In this document: one piece after another, positions 1-8,158 of the stretch
Position numbering within the stretch: the stretch's first letter is position 1
Layout of the letters: the number at the start of each line of letters is the position of its first letter
Notes under the pieces: model-generated
Seen by the model: only the letters and a program-made list of their open reading frames with translations
What the model was told of the DNA's origin: nothing
The model's database searches: none
Assembly: GCA_910587505.1 (NCBI GenBank)
Contig: CAJULD010000019.1
Span: forward strand, 1 to 58,622
Reading direction: 5' to 3'
Length of the DNA stretch: 58,622 nt
Source of the DNA: an uncultured Oscillospiraceae bacterium
GTDB taxonomy: Bacteria; Bacillota; Clostridia; Oscillospirales; Oscillospiraceae
Made by a program: the position numbers and the translations under genes

Positions 1-75
1 TTCTTCTATTTTCAGATACGGATGAAAGTTCTTCTCTGCGGCGTAGAGAAAAAGATTTTCGACGATGGGTATCAT
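1..75 (-). CDS. 5' end of an unidentified protein (partial)
   Basis: An ATG at 75 on the minus strand follows a good ribosome site (AAGGAGTGACCCCC). The 25 visible codons are open to the window edge and begin MIPIVENLFLYAAEKNFHP. The gene is divergent from the XRE regulator at 170 and shares the same short intergenic region. The family cannot be named from 25 residues; a small regulated accessory protein is a plausible guess only. Confidence 0.55.
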   Translation of the reverse strand, partial: MIPIVENLFLYAAEKNFHPYLKIEE

Positions 76-100
76 GGGGGTCACTCCTTAATTTTGCTGT

Positions 101-141
101 TGCGGTCCAATCGGGCCGATTATAGTATAACCGGTCCGAAT
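101..141. promoter_or_regulatory. Divergent promoter/operator of the first XRE gene
   Basis: The gap between the leftward partial gene and the rightward XRE gene holds a TATAGTATAA core (121-130). It is flanked by the imperfect inverted repeat AATCGGGCC (110-118) / GGTCCGAAT (133-141), and CGGTCC also occurs directly at 103 and 132. This is the layout expected of an autoregulated XRE repressor operator. Binding by the adjacent protein is inference. Confidence 0.45.
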
Positions 142-169
142 GGGCTGTAAACCCTTTTGGAGAAATATT

Positions 170-388
170 ATGTCAAGTTTTGCAGAAAGACTGCTCTTAC
201 TGAGAAAAGAAAAAAATTTGAACCAGGAAGATGTGCTGGAACCATTCAACCTCTCTGTTCGCACGTATCGCCGCTATGAAACAGGGGAACGTGAAGCAAC
301 AATATCTACCCTTTGGAAAATTGCGGACTTTTACGGCGTTACGCTTGACTATCTGGTTGGCCGGTCGGATGAAAGAGGAAAAAGATGA
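170..388 (+). CDS. XRE-family helix-turn-helix regulator (single domain, 72 aa)
   Basis: A small DNA-binding protein made of one Cro/C1-type helix-turn-helix (FAERLLLLRKEKNLNQEDV, then VRTYRRYETGER) and a short tail ending DYLVGRSDERGKR. An ATG at 140 is also in frame, but the ATG at 170 has the ribosome site (GGAG at 159-162) and starts at the domain edge. The stop overlaps the trmFO start by four bases (ATGA), so the two are probably co-translated. The protein closely resembles the second half of the regulator at 1848-2351, so the pair flanking trmFO look like paralogues. Regulatory target unknown; autoregulation through the upstream repeat is likely. Confidence 0.85.
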   Translation: MSSFAERLLLLRKEKNLNQEDVLEPFNLSVRTYRRYETGEREATISTLWKIADFYGVTLDYLVGRSDERGKR

Positions 389-1704
389 ACGTAACAGTAA
401 TCGGTGCGGGGCTGGCGGGCAGCGAGGCCGCGTGGCAGCTGGCCCGGCGGGGCGTGCAGGTCACGCTCTGCGAGATGAAGCCGGAAAAAATGTCCCCCGC
501 CCACCATACCCCCGATTTTGCGGAGCTGGTCTGCTCCAACTCCCTGCGGGGCGCGGGGCTGGAGAACGCCGTGGGTCTGCTGAAGGAGGAGCTGCGGCGG
601 CTGGGCAGCCTCATCATGGAGGCGGCGGACAGGACGCGGGTGGAGGCCGGCGGCGCGCTGGCGGTGGACCGGCACGCTTTTTCCGCCTGTGTCACCCAGG
701 CGGTCCGCAGCCACCCCGGCATTACCGTGGCGGAGGGAGAAATCTCCCGGCTGCCGGAGGGAGAGGTGCTGGTGGCCACCGGGCCACTGACCGGCGACGC
801 GCTGGCGGCCCACCTGCTGGCGCGGACCGGCGGGGAAGGGGCGGCGCTGCACTTCTTCGACGCCGCCGCGCCGCTGGTGACCTTTGAGAGCCTGGATCTG
901 TCCCGCGCCTGGTTCGCCAGCCGGTACGACAAGGGCACGGCGGATTATGTCAACTGCGCCCTGGAGAAGGAGGAGTACCAGGCCTTCTGGCGGGAGCTGT
1001 GCGCGGCGGAGGAGGCGGAGGTCCACGGGTTTGAGGATAAGAACGTCTTCGAGGGCTGTATGCCCGTGGAGGTCATGGCCCGGCGGGGGGAGGATACCCT
1101 CCGGTACGGGCCGCTGAAGCCCCGCGGGCTGAAGGACCCGTCTACCGGCCGGGAGCCCTGGGCGGTGGTGCAGCTGCGAAAGGACAATGCGGAGGGGTCT
1201 ATCTACAACCTGGTGGGCTTCCAGACCCATTTGAAGTTCGGGGAGCAGAAGCGGGTGTTCTCCATGATCCCGGCGCTGCGAAACGCGGAGTATGTGCGCT
1301 ATGGCGTGATGCACCGCAACACCTATCTGGACTCGCCGAGGCTGCTGGACCGGTATTACCGGCTCAGGAGCGAGCCGCGGATCACCTTTGCCGGGCAGAT
1401 GACCGGCGTGGAGGGCTATGTGGAGTCCGCGGGGTCGGGGTTTCTGGCGGCGGTGGAGCTGGCGCGGCGGCTGGCGGGAAAGGAGCCCATTAACTTCCCC
1501 AGGGAGACGGCGCTGGGGGCCCTGAGCCTGTACATTTCGGACGGGACGGTCAAAGAGTTCCAGCCCATGAACATCAATTTCGGGATTATCGCCCCCCTGA
1601 ACCATAAGGTCCGGGGGAAGCGGAATAAGAATCTGGAAATTTCCCGGCGGTCCCTGGAGATTATCGAGAGGCTGAAGCCGGAGGTTTGTCTTCCCTCAAA
1701 TTGA
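385..1704 (+). CDS. trmFO: TrmFO, folate/FAD-dependent tRNA m5U54 methyltransferase
   Basis: Makes 5-methyluridine at position 54 of the tRNA T-loop, taking the methylene group from methylene-tetrahydrofolate and reducing it with FADH2. The 439-residue length is usual. The FAD-binding GxGxxG motif is at the N-terminus (VIGAGLAGSEAAW). Cys50 in LVCSNSLRG and Cys225 in FEGCMPVE match the two functional cysteines known from the Bacillus enzyme (Cys53, Cys226). The C-terminal NFGIIAPL segment is typical of the family. It starts inside the preceding XRE gene and is followed by a second XRE gene, which is unusual context for a housekeeping tRNA enzyme. Confidence 0.95.
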   Translation: MNVTVIGAGLAGSEAAWQLARRGVQVTLCEMKPEKMSPAHHTPDFAELVCSNSLRGAGLENAVGLLKEELRRLGSLIMEAADRTRVEAGGALAVDRHAFSACVTQAVRSHPGITVAEGEISRLPEGEVLVATGPLTGDALAAHLLARTGGEGAALHFFDAAAPLVTFESLDLSRAWFASRYDKGTADYVNCALEKEEYQAFWRELCAAEEAEVHGFEDKNVFEGCMPVEVMARRGEDTLRYGPLKPRGLKDPSTGREPWAVVQLRKDNAEGSIYNLVGFQTHLKFGEQKRVFSMIPALRNAEYVRYGVMHRNTYLDSPRLLDRYYRLRSEPRITFAGQMTGVEGYVESAGSGFLAAVELARRLAGKEPINFPRETALGALSLYISDGTVKEFQPMNINFGIIAPLNHKVRGKRNKNLEISRRSLEIIERLKPEVCLPSN

Positions 1705-1786
1705 GTGGGGAAAGAGAAAAGGTTGCTGGAAAGGCGGCAACCCTTGAAGGAACTTTTCGCACGTGTTGTGTGAAGCGCTCTGGCGC

Positions 1787-1823
1787 GAACGTTATGTGCA
1801 TATTATATATGCACATAACGTTC
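1787..1823. promoter_or_regulatory. Perfect 37-bp palindrome, likely operator
   Basis: Two perfect 17-bp arms, GAACGTTATGTGCATAT (1787-1803) and its reverse complement (1807-1823), surround a 3-bp centre. The A+T-rich middle (TATTATATAT) could serve as a -10 region. The element lies 25-60 bp upstream of the TTG start of the tandem XRE gene, so it is most likely that gene's own operator. A transcription-termination role is less likely because no U-run follows. Confidence 0.6.
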
Positions 1824-1847
1824 AAGTCAAGAGGGAGGAGAAAATTT

Positions 1848-2351
1848 TTGATTATTTTATCGGGGCGGTTGAAGCAATTAAGAAAGGAACACCATTTGAC
1901 ACAGCAGAACGTGGCGGACCGGCTGGGGGTCAAAATGCGGACATACCAGTATTATGAGAGCGATACCGACACCGCCCACCGCCCGGATCTGGAAGCGCTG
2001 GTCGTTCTGGCGGACCTGTACGGGGTTTCGGTGGATTATTTGATCAGCGGGACGGATATATCTCAAGCTGCGGCCTCTGATGACCGGTCGCGACGAAACA
2101 GGTCATTGGAGGCCGGTCAAGACCTTTCTGGGGAAAAAATATCAAAATTTTCAGAGAGACTGCTTTTGTTGAGAAAAGAGAAAAATTTGAGGCAGGAGGA
2201 CGTTTTGGAGGAATTTGGCCTCTCCATCCGAACCTACCGCCGCTATGAGACGGGAGTAAGTGAAGAAGTGGGCTTGCCGGCCTTGTGGAGGATCGCGGAT
2301 TTTTACGGGGTTTCCATCGACTACCTGGTGGGCAGGACCGATACGCGGTAA
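1848..2351 (+). CDS. Tandem two-domain XRE regulator (167 aa, TTG start)
   Basis: Carries two Cro/C1-type helix-turn-helix domains in one chain: residues about 1-65 (RLKQLRKEHHLTQQNVADRL) and about 97-165 (FSERLLLLRKEKNLRQEDV), joined by a hydrophilic linker. The second half is close to the whole of the 72-residue protein at 170-388. The open frame extends back to 1686 inside trmFO, but GGAGGAG at 1834-1840 lies seven bases before the TTG at 1848, and the upstream ATGs fall inside the palindrome, so TTG is chosen. The protein probably binds the palindrome just upstream as a pseudo-dimer. Target genes unknown. Confidence 0.75.
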   Translation: MIILSGRLKQLRKEHHLTQQNVADRLGVKMRTYQYYESDTDTAHRPDLEALVVLADLYGVSVDYLISGTDISQAAASDDRSRRNRSLEAGQDLSGEKISKFSERLLLLRKEKNLRQEDVLEEFGLSIRTYRRYETGVSEEVGLPALWRIADFYGVSIDYLVGRTDTR

Positions 2352-2702
2352 AAAACCGCCGTCGCACCCCGGGAGGACCCGAAGCGAGACGGTAGGGACC
2401 GCCGACAGCATCCTGAAACAGACGCTTCGCCCGATACACGGCGAGAAGCCCGGTTCAGGCCGGAGGGACCGCAGGACACGCGCAAAACAAAATAACCCCC
2501 GCGATCAATGAGGGGGTCCAGCCCCTGGGGGCTGGTGTGCTTTTGCTTCTTTTCGCACAAGCGAAAAGAAGGCCCCCGTGAAGCGCTGCGCACGGCGCTT
2601 TTACCGCCAGGCCCGCCGCAGGCGGGCCCGAGGGCAAGGAAAAAGGTAAGAAAACAACCACCCGCCGCCACGCGGCGGCGGCAGAGCAGAAGGGAGCTTC
2701 CA
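2352..2702. other. Intergenic stretch with hairpin element
   Basis: No gene is supported. It holds a strong hairpin at 2546-2571 (CTTCTTTTCGC, loop ACAA, exact complement) preceded by GTGCTTTT and by a G/C-rich self-complementary stretch around 2516-2534. The design resembles the nested hairpin at 9714-9749, so it may be a dispersed intergenic element as well as a terminator for the XRE gene. Confidence 0.5.
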
Positions 2703-3719
2703 TTGAAGATCATCGTAGACGCCATGGGCGGCGACAACGCCCCGGGAGAGATCGTAAAAGGCGCGGTGCAGGCCGCCAGGGCCCGCCCGGGCCTGGAGAT
2801 CGTGCTGGTGGGCAGGGAGGCGGAGGTCCGCTCCGCCGCCGGGGCCTGCGGCGGCCTGCCGGAGACGGTACATGTTGTCAACGCCGAAGAGGTTATCGAC
2901 ATGCACGACGACCCGGCCACCGCCTTCAAGACAAAAAAGGATTCCTCCGTGACGGTGGGACTGACCATGCTGAAAGACGGGGAAGGGGACGCCTTCGTCT
3001 CCGCCGGCAGCACCGGGGCGCTGCTCAGCGCCGGGACGCTGATCGTCAAGCGGGTCAAGGGCATCCGGCGGGCCGCCATGGCCCCCCTGCTGCCCACGGC
3101 GGGGAAAGGGCTGGTGCTGGTGGACTGCGGGGCCAACGCGGAGTGCACCGTGGAATACCTGGTCCAGTTCGCCTATCTGGGCAGCTTTTACGCCGCCAAA
3201 GCCCTGGGGATCGAAAAGCCCCGTGTGGGCCTGCTGAACATCGGGACGGAGGACAGCAAGGGCGACGCCCTGCGGCAGGAGACCTGCCGGGCGCTGAAGG
3301 AGGCCGGGGCGGCGGGACACCTGAACTTTATTGGCAACATCGAGGCCAGGGAGGCCATCAGGGGCGGCTGCGACGTGGTGGTGGCCGACGGGTTCTCCGG
3401 CAATGTGATGCTGAAAACCATCGAGGGCGTGGGCTCCTTTATGGGCAGGGAGCTGAAAACCATGTTCCTGCGGAGCCTGACGACCAAAATCGCCGCCCTG
3501 CTGGTGAAAAAGGGACTGAGAGACTTCAAAAAGCGTCTGGACCCGGACACCATCGGCGGCACGCCCTTCCTGGGCCTGAGAAAGCCGGTCATCAAGGCCC
3601 ACGGGTCCAGCGGGGCCCTGGCCATCGAGAACGCCGTCTATCAGGCCGCGGCCGCCGCAGAGGCGGATCTGGCGGCGGAGATCGAGGCCAATATCGGCCT
3701 GATGCGGGCGGAGCGCTGA
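2703..3719 (+). CDS. plsX: PlsX, phosphate acyltransferase (TTG start)
   Basis: Converts acyl-ACP and phosphate to acyl-phosphate, the donor for PlsY in phospholipid synthesis, at the cytoplasmic membrane face. The 338-residue protein begins with the family hallmark KIIVDAMGGDNAP and carries GLLNIGTED and ADGFSGNVMLK further on. The frame opens at 2508, but the conserved N-terminus starts at a TTG at 2703 with AGGGAG at 2691-2696. acpP follows 114 bp later and rnc after that, the classical Firmicute order. In this window the smc/ftsY part of the usual cluster is absent. Confidence 0.95.
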   Translation: MKIIVDAMGGDNAPGEIVKGAVQAARARPGLEIVLVGREAEVRSAAGACGGLPETVHVVNAEEVIDMHDDPATAFKTKKDSSVTVGLTMLKDGEGDAFVSAGSTGALLSAGTLIVKRVKGIRRAAMAPLLPTAGKGLVLVDCGANAECTVEYLVQFAYLGSFYAAKALGIEKPRVGLLNIGTEDSKGDALRQETCRALKEAGAAGHLNFIGNIEAREAIRGGCDVVVADGFSGNVMLKTIEGVGSFMGRELKTMFLRSLTTKIAALLVKKGLRDFKKRLDPDTIGGTPFLGLRKPVIKAHGSSGALAIENAVYQAAAAAEADLAAEIEANIGLMRAER

Positions 3720-3833
3720 CGGCGGAAGAGAAATTGGAAGAAATCTGCCGCGCCCTATTGACAGGCGGGACGAAATGTTCTATCATGCCAATGGTGCATT
3801 ACCGACTACCCCTTGCGAAAGGAGGGAAACGAC

Positions 3834-4076
3834 ATGCAGGATATCTTTGAGCGTATGCAGCAGATCATCTCTGAGCAGTTCTCTGTGGACGAGGACGAAA
3901 TCACCATGGATACGTCTTTCGAGGCGGATCTGGGAGCGGATTCCGTCGATCTGGTGGAGCTGGTCATGAGTATGGAGGAAGCGTTCGAGATCGACGAGGT
4001 GCAGGAGGATGAGCTGACTTCACTGTCTACCGTAGGCGACTGCGTCAATTTCCTGACGAGCAGGCTGGACGGCTGA
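3834..4076 (+). CDS. acpP: AcpP, acyl carrier protein
   Basis: An 80-residue acidic carrier of fatty acyl chains. The phosphopantetheine attachment serine lies in GADSVDLVELVM (around residue 37), where most family members have DSLD. The start at 3834 follows AAAGGAGGG; an in-frame ATG at 3813 would place the ribosome site inside the protein. It lies between plsX, which uses acyl-ACP, and rnc, a conserved neighbourhood. Confidence 0.95.
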   Translation: MQDIFERMQQIISEQFSVDEDEITMDTSFEADLGADSVDLVELVMSMEEAFEIDEVQEDELTSLSTVGDCVNFLTSRLDG

Positions 4077-4109
4077 AGCTTTTCCAGCGGCTGTGCATAC
4101 AGATGCGAA

Positions 4110-4157
4110 AAGGGCCTTGTCGTAGGGGGACTTCCTGTCCCCGCAGGCGAGGCCCTT
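4110..4157 (+). other. Branched hairpin between acpP and rnc
   Basis: AAGGGCCT (4110-4117) pairs with AGGCCCTT (4150-4157) and encloses a second GGGGA/TCCCC stem. There is only a short T-run afterwards, so partial termination or RNA processing is more likely than full termination. It could reduce rnc expression relative to acpP. Confidence 0.4.
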
Positions 4158-4182
4158 CCATTTGAAAGGAGGGGGATCGCGT

Positions 4183-4854
4183 ATGGAATCCCTGGAAAAG
4201 AAATTGGGGTACTGCTTTCGGGACCGGACGCTGCTGGAGGAGGCCCTCAACCACAGCTCCTACGCCAACGAGCACCGCAGCAGCATGGGCAGCAATGAGC
4301 GGCTGGAGTTCCTGGGGGACAGCGTGCTGGGGTTCGTGTCCGCGGAATACCTGTTCCAGGGGCACAGGGACCTGCCCGAGGGCGACCTGACGCGGATGCG
4401 GGCGGCGCTGGTGTGCGAGCAGAGCCTGTACGAGGTGGCCAGGGAGCTGGACCTGGGCAGCTATCTGAAGCTGGGCCGGGGCGAGGAGTCCGGCGGAGGC
4501 CGGAGACGGCCCTCCATCCTGGCGGACGCGGTGGAGGCGGTGTTTGCCGCCGTGTATCTGGACGGGGGCATCGAGCCCGTCCGGGAGCTGATCGTCCGGG
4601 TGCTGCTCAGTCAGGCCCCGGCCGCGGAGGAGAGGAAGGACTATAAAACCACCCTTCAGGAGGTGGTCCAGCGCAGAAGCGGCCAGGTGCTGACCTATCA
4701 TATGCTCTCCCAGAGCGGACCGGATCACAATAAGACCTTCCTCTTCGAGGTCCGGCTCAACGACCGCCCCGTGGGCCAGGGCGAGGGACACAGTAAAAAG
4801 GAGGCCGAGCAGGCCGCCGCCAGGGCCGCGCTGGAAAATGGGGAGGGGCTTTGA
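4183..4854 (+). CDS. rnc: Ribonuclease III
   Basis: Cleaves double-stranded RNA in rRNA maturation and mRNA decay. The 223-residue protein has the catalytic signature NERLEFLGDSVLG (about residues 40-52), the second acidic site in DAVEAVFAAVYLDGG, and a C-terminal double-stranded-RNA-binding domain (about 150-222) ending KKEAEQAAARAAL. The start at 4183 follows AAAGGAGGGGG; the ATG at 4162 precedes that site and is rejected. Full length, no missing residues. Confidence 0.95.
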   Translation: MESLEKKLGYCFRDRTLLEEALNHSSYANEHRSSMGSNERLEFLGDSVLGFVSAEYLFQGHRDLPEGDLTRMRAALVCEQSLYEVARELDLGSYLKLGRGEESGGGRRRPSILADAVEAVFAAVYLDGGIEPVRELIVRVLLSQAPAAEERKDYKTTLQEVVQRRSGQVLTYHMLSQSGPDHNKTFLFEVRLNDRPVGQGEGHSKKEAEQAAARAALENGEGL

Positions 4855-4968
4855 GGAAAGGCAGACCTTCTTTTCCCGTATCTGCCTCGCAGGAACGGCA
4901 AAGTCCGGACGTTGGGCTCTTTCCGGCTTCCGGCGGAAACATAATATGAGCCGGCCCCGGACATGCAG

Positions 4969-5021
4969 AAAACCGGATCGATCACCCGTGCGTGGCGCGG
5001 GAGGACCGATCCGGTTTTTTT
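4969..5021. terminator. Terminator between rnc and the GNAT gene
   Basis: AAAACCGGATCG (4969-4980) pairs exactly with CGATCCGGTTTT (5007-5018) and a T-run continues to 5021. It lies between convergent genes and could act in both directions, since the A-run on the left is a U-run for the minus strand. Confidence 0.85.
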
Positions 5022-5026
5022 GAGCG

Positions 5027-5485
5027 TCAGGGCAGGGCCATCACGTAGAGCTGGCAGGGGTTTGCCTCGTCCCAGAGGGTGGGGAAGCACTCCAGCTCCC
5101 GGAAGCCCAGGCTGCGGTAGAAGGCGTTGGTCCCGTCATAGGCGGGATAACGGCCCTCCTGAACGGTCTTCACCTGGAGGAACAGACAGCCCCGGTCCAG
5201 AGCGTACTGCCGGAACGCCGCGAACAGCGCCCGGCCGATGCCCTGCCGGTGGTATTCCGGCAGGACGCCCATGACCGCCAGCTCGGCGGCGCAGGGGCTG
5301 GTCTCCTTCAGGGACAGGAAGCCCCGGACCGTATCCCCCTCCAGGTCCGCCCAGAAGGGCCGGGTGCGGCTGTCCCGGATATATGCCTCCCGGCTCTCCG
5401 GGATGCCGAACCAGTCCGGCAGGGCCTCCAGGACCTGCCGGGCGATGGCCGCGCGCCGGTCCGGGGAGTCGATTGACTGGACCAT
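5027..5485 (-). CDS. GNAT-family N-acetyltransferase
   Basis: A 152-residue acetyl-CoA-dependent acetyltransferase. The acetyl-CoA-binding motif A is visible as VLPEYHRQGIGRALF (Q/RxxGxG/A) around residue 80, followed by the typical FYRSLGFRELE near the C-terminus. Substrate unknown. The ATG at 5485 is four bases after the ftsK stop, and GGAGG lies at the ftsK 3' end, so translation is coupled to ftsK. An upstream in-frame ATG at 5584 lies deep in ftsK and is rejected. Confidence 0.85.
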   Translation of the reverse strand: MVQSIDSPDRRAAIARQVLEALPDWFGIPESREAYIRDSRTRPFWADLEGDTVRGFLSLKETSPCAAELAVMGVLPEYHRQGIGRALFAAFRQYALDRGCLFLQVKTVQEGRYPAYDGTNAFYRSLGFRELECFPTLWDEANPCQLYVMALP

Positions 5486-5489
5486 GGGC

Positions 5490-8147
5490 TCATTCCTCCT
5501 CCCCGTCCCAGGGGGCGCTATCCTCCGGTCCGGTGGGGGACAGGGAGGCGTTCCCGCCCATCTGGATCTCCTGCCATTTGGCACGGGTAATCAGCAGCTG
5601 CCGGGGCCTGGAGCCCTCGAAGGGGCCTACATAGCCCTTCTGCTCCATCTGGTCCACCAGCCGGGCAGCCCGGGAGTAGCCCAGCTTCAGCCGGCGCTGG
5701 AGCATGGATACCGACGCCTGCCCCGTCTCAAGAATGACCTCCACGGCGGCGGGGAGCAGCTCGTCGGTCCCCGTGTCCGCCTCGGGTTCCGCACCGGCGG
5801 AGGAAGAGCCGGATTTCCGCTCCTTCTCCTGGACGTTTTCCTCGATCTTCTGCATGACCTCGTCGGAATACTGGACCTCGCCGGAGGCCTTGACAAAGCG
5901 GACCACCCGCTCGATCTCCTCAGGGGTGATGTAGCAGCCCTGGACCCGGAGGGGCTTGCTGGCTCCGATAGGGGCGTAAAGCATGTCCCCCCGACCCACC
6001 AGCTTCTCCGCGCCGGTGGCGTCCAGAATGATCCGGGAGTTGATGGCGTCCTTCACCGCGAAGGCAATGCGGCTGGGGATGTTGGCCTTCATCAGACCCG
6101 TGATGACGTCGGCACGGGGGCTCTGGGTGGCGATGACCAGGTGCATCCCGGCGGCGCGGCCCATCTGGGCCACCCGGCAGATGGACTCCTCCACCTCCTT
6201 GGCCGCCTCGGTCATCAGGTCCGCCAGCTCGTCGATCACCACGATCACGGAGGCCATGTGGGGCACGTCCTCCCGCTGCCCGGCCAGGGCGTTGTACTCC
6301 TCCAGCTTCTTCACCCCCAGCTCGGAGAAGGTCCTGTACCGCTTGAGCATCTCGTACACCGCCCATTGCAGAGCCCCGGCGGCCTTCTTCGGGTCGGTGA
6401 CCACCGGGATGAGCAGGTGGGGGATGCCGTTGTAGGGGGCCAGCTCCACCATTTTGGGGTCCACCATGATAAAGCGGACGTCCTCGGGGCTGGACTTATA
6501 GAGCAGGCTGATAATCAGGGAGTTGGTGCACACGGACTTTCCGGAGCCGGTGGTGCCGGCGATGAGCAGGTGGGGCAGCCGGGAGATGTCGCCCACGATG
6601 TCCCGGTTGTTGATGTCCCGGCCGATGGCGAAGGCCACCTGGGAGCGGTGGTCGGCGAAGGTCCTGGACTCGATCACGTCCCGGATCAGCACCGGGCTCA
6701 CCGTCCGGTTGGGCACCTCGATGCCCACCACGGAGCTCTTGTCCGGAATGGGGGCGATGCGCACGCCGCTGGCTCCCAGGGCCAGCGCGATGTCGTCGGC
6801 CAGATTGGTGATCTTGCTGAGCTTGACCCCCTGGGCCAGGGTGAACTCATACTGGGTGATGGCGGGGCCCCGGATCACGTCGCCTGGGGCGGCGTCCACG
6901 CCGAAGCTGCGCAGGGTGTCCGCCAGCCGCTGGGCGGTGGAGCGCAGTTCCGCCCCGGCCTCGATGTAGTTGCCCTGCCGGTTTTCCTCCAGCAGCGTGA
7001 CGGGCGGGTAGCCGTAGGAATCGTCCGACCGGGCCATGGTGCTGGCGATTTCCGCCGTTACCTGGGCGGCAGCCTCCTCCAGCTCCTCGGCGGCGCTCTT
7101 TTTTCTGGTCCGCTCTCTCGTCTGAGGCGGAGGCTCCGGGACAGGTGCAGGCGCGGGCGCGATCTCCGGCTCCGGCAGCGGTTCCGGCGCAGGTTCCGAA
7201 TATACCGGCGGGGGAGGGGCCGGTTCGTAAACCGGCTCCGGCGTGACCTCCGGCTCCGGGGGAACCGGCATGTCCGGCGGCGGGGCCGCCTCCTGATGGG
7301 GGGCCAGCACGTCGGCCGGGGTCAGCTGCTCCTTTCCCTTGGGCCGGAAGAAGCCCTTCTTCTCCGGCTTCCCCTCCAGGGCGTCCTCCGGGGCGGCGGG
7401 CGCGCCCCCCAGGGGCGTGCCGTCCAGGGGAATGTCGATGACGGGCCGGGATCTGGCGGCCTGCCGGGGGGGCTGGTGCTTTTTGGGCGGCGGGGCGCGG
7501 CGGGGAGGCGGCTCGGGATAGTCCTCCTCGTCGTAGTCCTCCCGCTCCCGCCACAGCTCCGCCAGCATGGCGGGAGTCACCTGGGATACCACCATCAGCA
7601 GGGTCAGCAGCAATACGAGGAAGACGATCACCGACGCGGGTTTGCCCAGCACCGCCATAAAGCCGTGGGCGGTGCCGCCGGAGAGAACGCCGCCGGACTC
7701 CAGGGTAAAGCCCGTCTCCCACAGGGTAGGGAACAGACTGGCCGCGTCGGACAGGTCCAGCCTGCAAAAGAGCATGTGGCACACCCCACCGAAGAGGTAG
7801 GGGGTCAGCAGGGCGCAGGCCGTCCGCAGGGCCACGGGCCGGCCCCGGTGGGTCAGCAGCACCCAGGCCGCCGCCAGCAGGGCGGGGACCATCAGGTAGT
7901 AACCCACGCCGAAAAGGCCCTTGCAGGCTTTGGGGATCAGGTTGATGAGCCAGCCGTCTCCGGTGAAGCAGCTGACCAGTACGATCAGCGCCAGCAGCAG
8001 CATGACCATGCCCCCCACCTCCCGGCGGATGGGGCGCTTAACGTTCCTGGCGGAGGCGCGGGAACGGGAGGCGGTCCCGGAGCGGGAACCGCCGCTTTTG
8101 GTCCCGCTCCGGGCGTTGGATGCGGTTTTCTTTCGTGTCGTTGCCAT
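5490..8147 (-). CDS. ftsK: FtsK/SpoIIIE DNA translocase
   Basis: Pumps double-stranded DNA through the closing septum at division or, as SpoIIIE, into the forespore. The 885-residue chain has a basic Ser/Arg-rich N-terminus (1-42), about four membrane segments (about 46-60, 77-98, 108-127, 165-190), a long Pro/Glu-rich linker (about 205-345), and the motor with Walker A GTTGSGKS (531-538) and Walker B VIVVIDELADL (about 634-644). A winged-helix gamma domain for reading chromosomal orientation sequences forms the C-terminus (LLPAAVEVILETGQASVSML). The linker explains the extra length over Bacillus SpoIIIE. Division and sporulation roles cannot be told apart here. Confidence 0.93.
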   Translation of the reverse strand: MATTRKKTASNARSGTKSGGSRSGTASRSRASARNVKRPIRREVGGMVMLLLALIVLVSCFTGDGWLINLIPKACKGLFGVGYYLMVPALLAAAWVLLTHRGRPVALRTACALLTPYLFGGVCHMLFCRLDLSDAASLFPTLWETGFTLESGGVLSGGTAHGFMAVLGKPASVIVFLVLLLTLLMVVSQVTPAMLAELWREREDYDEEDYPEPPPRRAPPPKKHQPPRQAARSRPVIDIPLDGTPLGGAPAAPEDALEGKPEKKGFFRPKGKEQLTPADVLAPHQEAAPPPDMPVPPEPEVTPEPVYEPAPPPPVYSEPAPEPLPEPEIAPAPAPVPEPPPQTRERTRKKSAAEELEEAAAQVTAEIASTMARSDDSYGYPPVTLLEENRQGNYIEAGAELRSTAQRLADTLRSFGVDAAPGDVIRGPAITQYEFTLAQGVKLSKITNLADDIALALGASGVRIAPIPDKSSVVGIEVPNRTVSPVLIRDVIESRTFADHRSQVAFAIGRDINNRDIVGDISRLPHLLIAGTTGSGKSVCTNSLIISLLYKSSPEDVRFIMVDPKMVELAPYNGIPHLLIPVVTDPKKAAGALQWAVYEMLKRYRTFSELGVKKLEEYNALAGQREDVPHMASVIVVIDELADLMTEAAKEVEESICRVAQMGRAAGMHLVIATQSPRADVITGLMKANIPSRIAFAVKDAINSRIILDATGAEKLVGRGDMLYAPIGASKPLRVQGCYITPEEIERVVRFVKASGEVQYSDEVMQKIEENVQEKERKSGSSSAGAEPEADTGTDELLPAAVEVILETGQASVSMLQRRLKLGYSRAARLVDQMEQKGYVGPFEGSRPRQLLITRAKWQEIQMGGNASLSPTGPEDSAPWDGEEE

Positions 8148-8158
8148 GGTTCTCCCTC

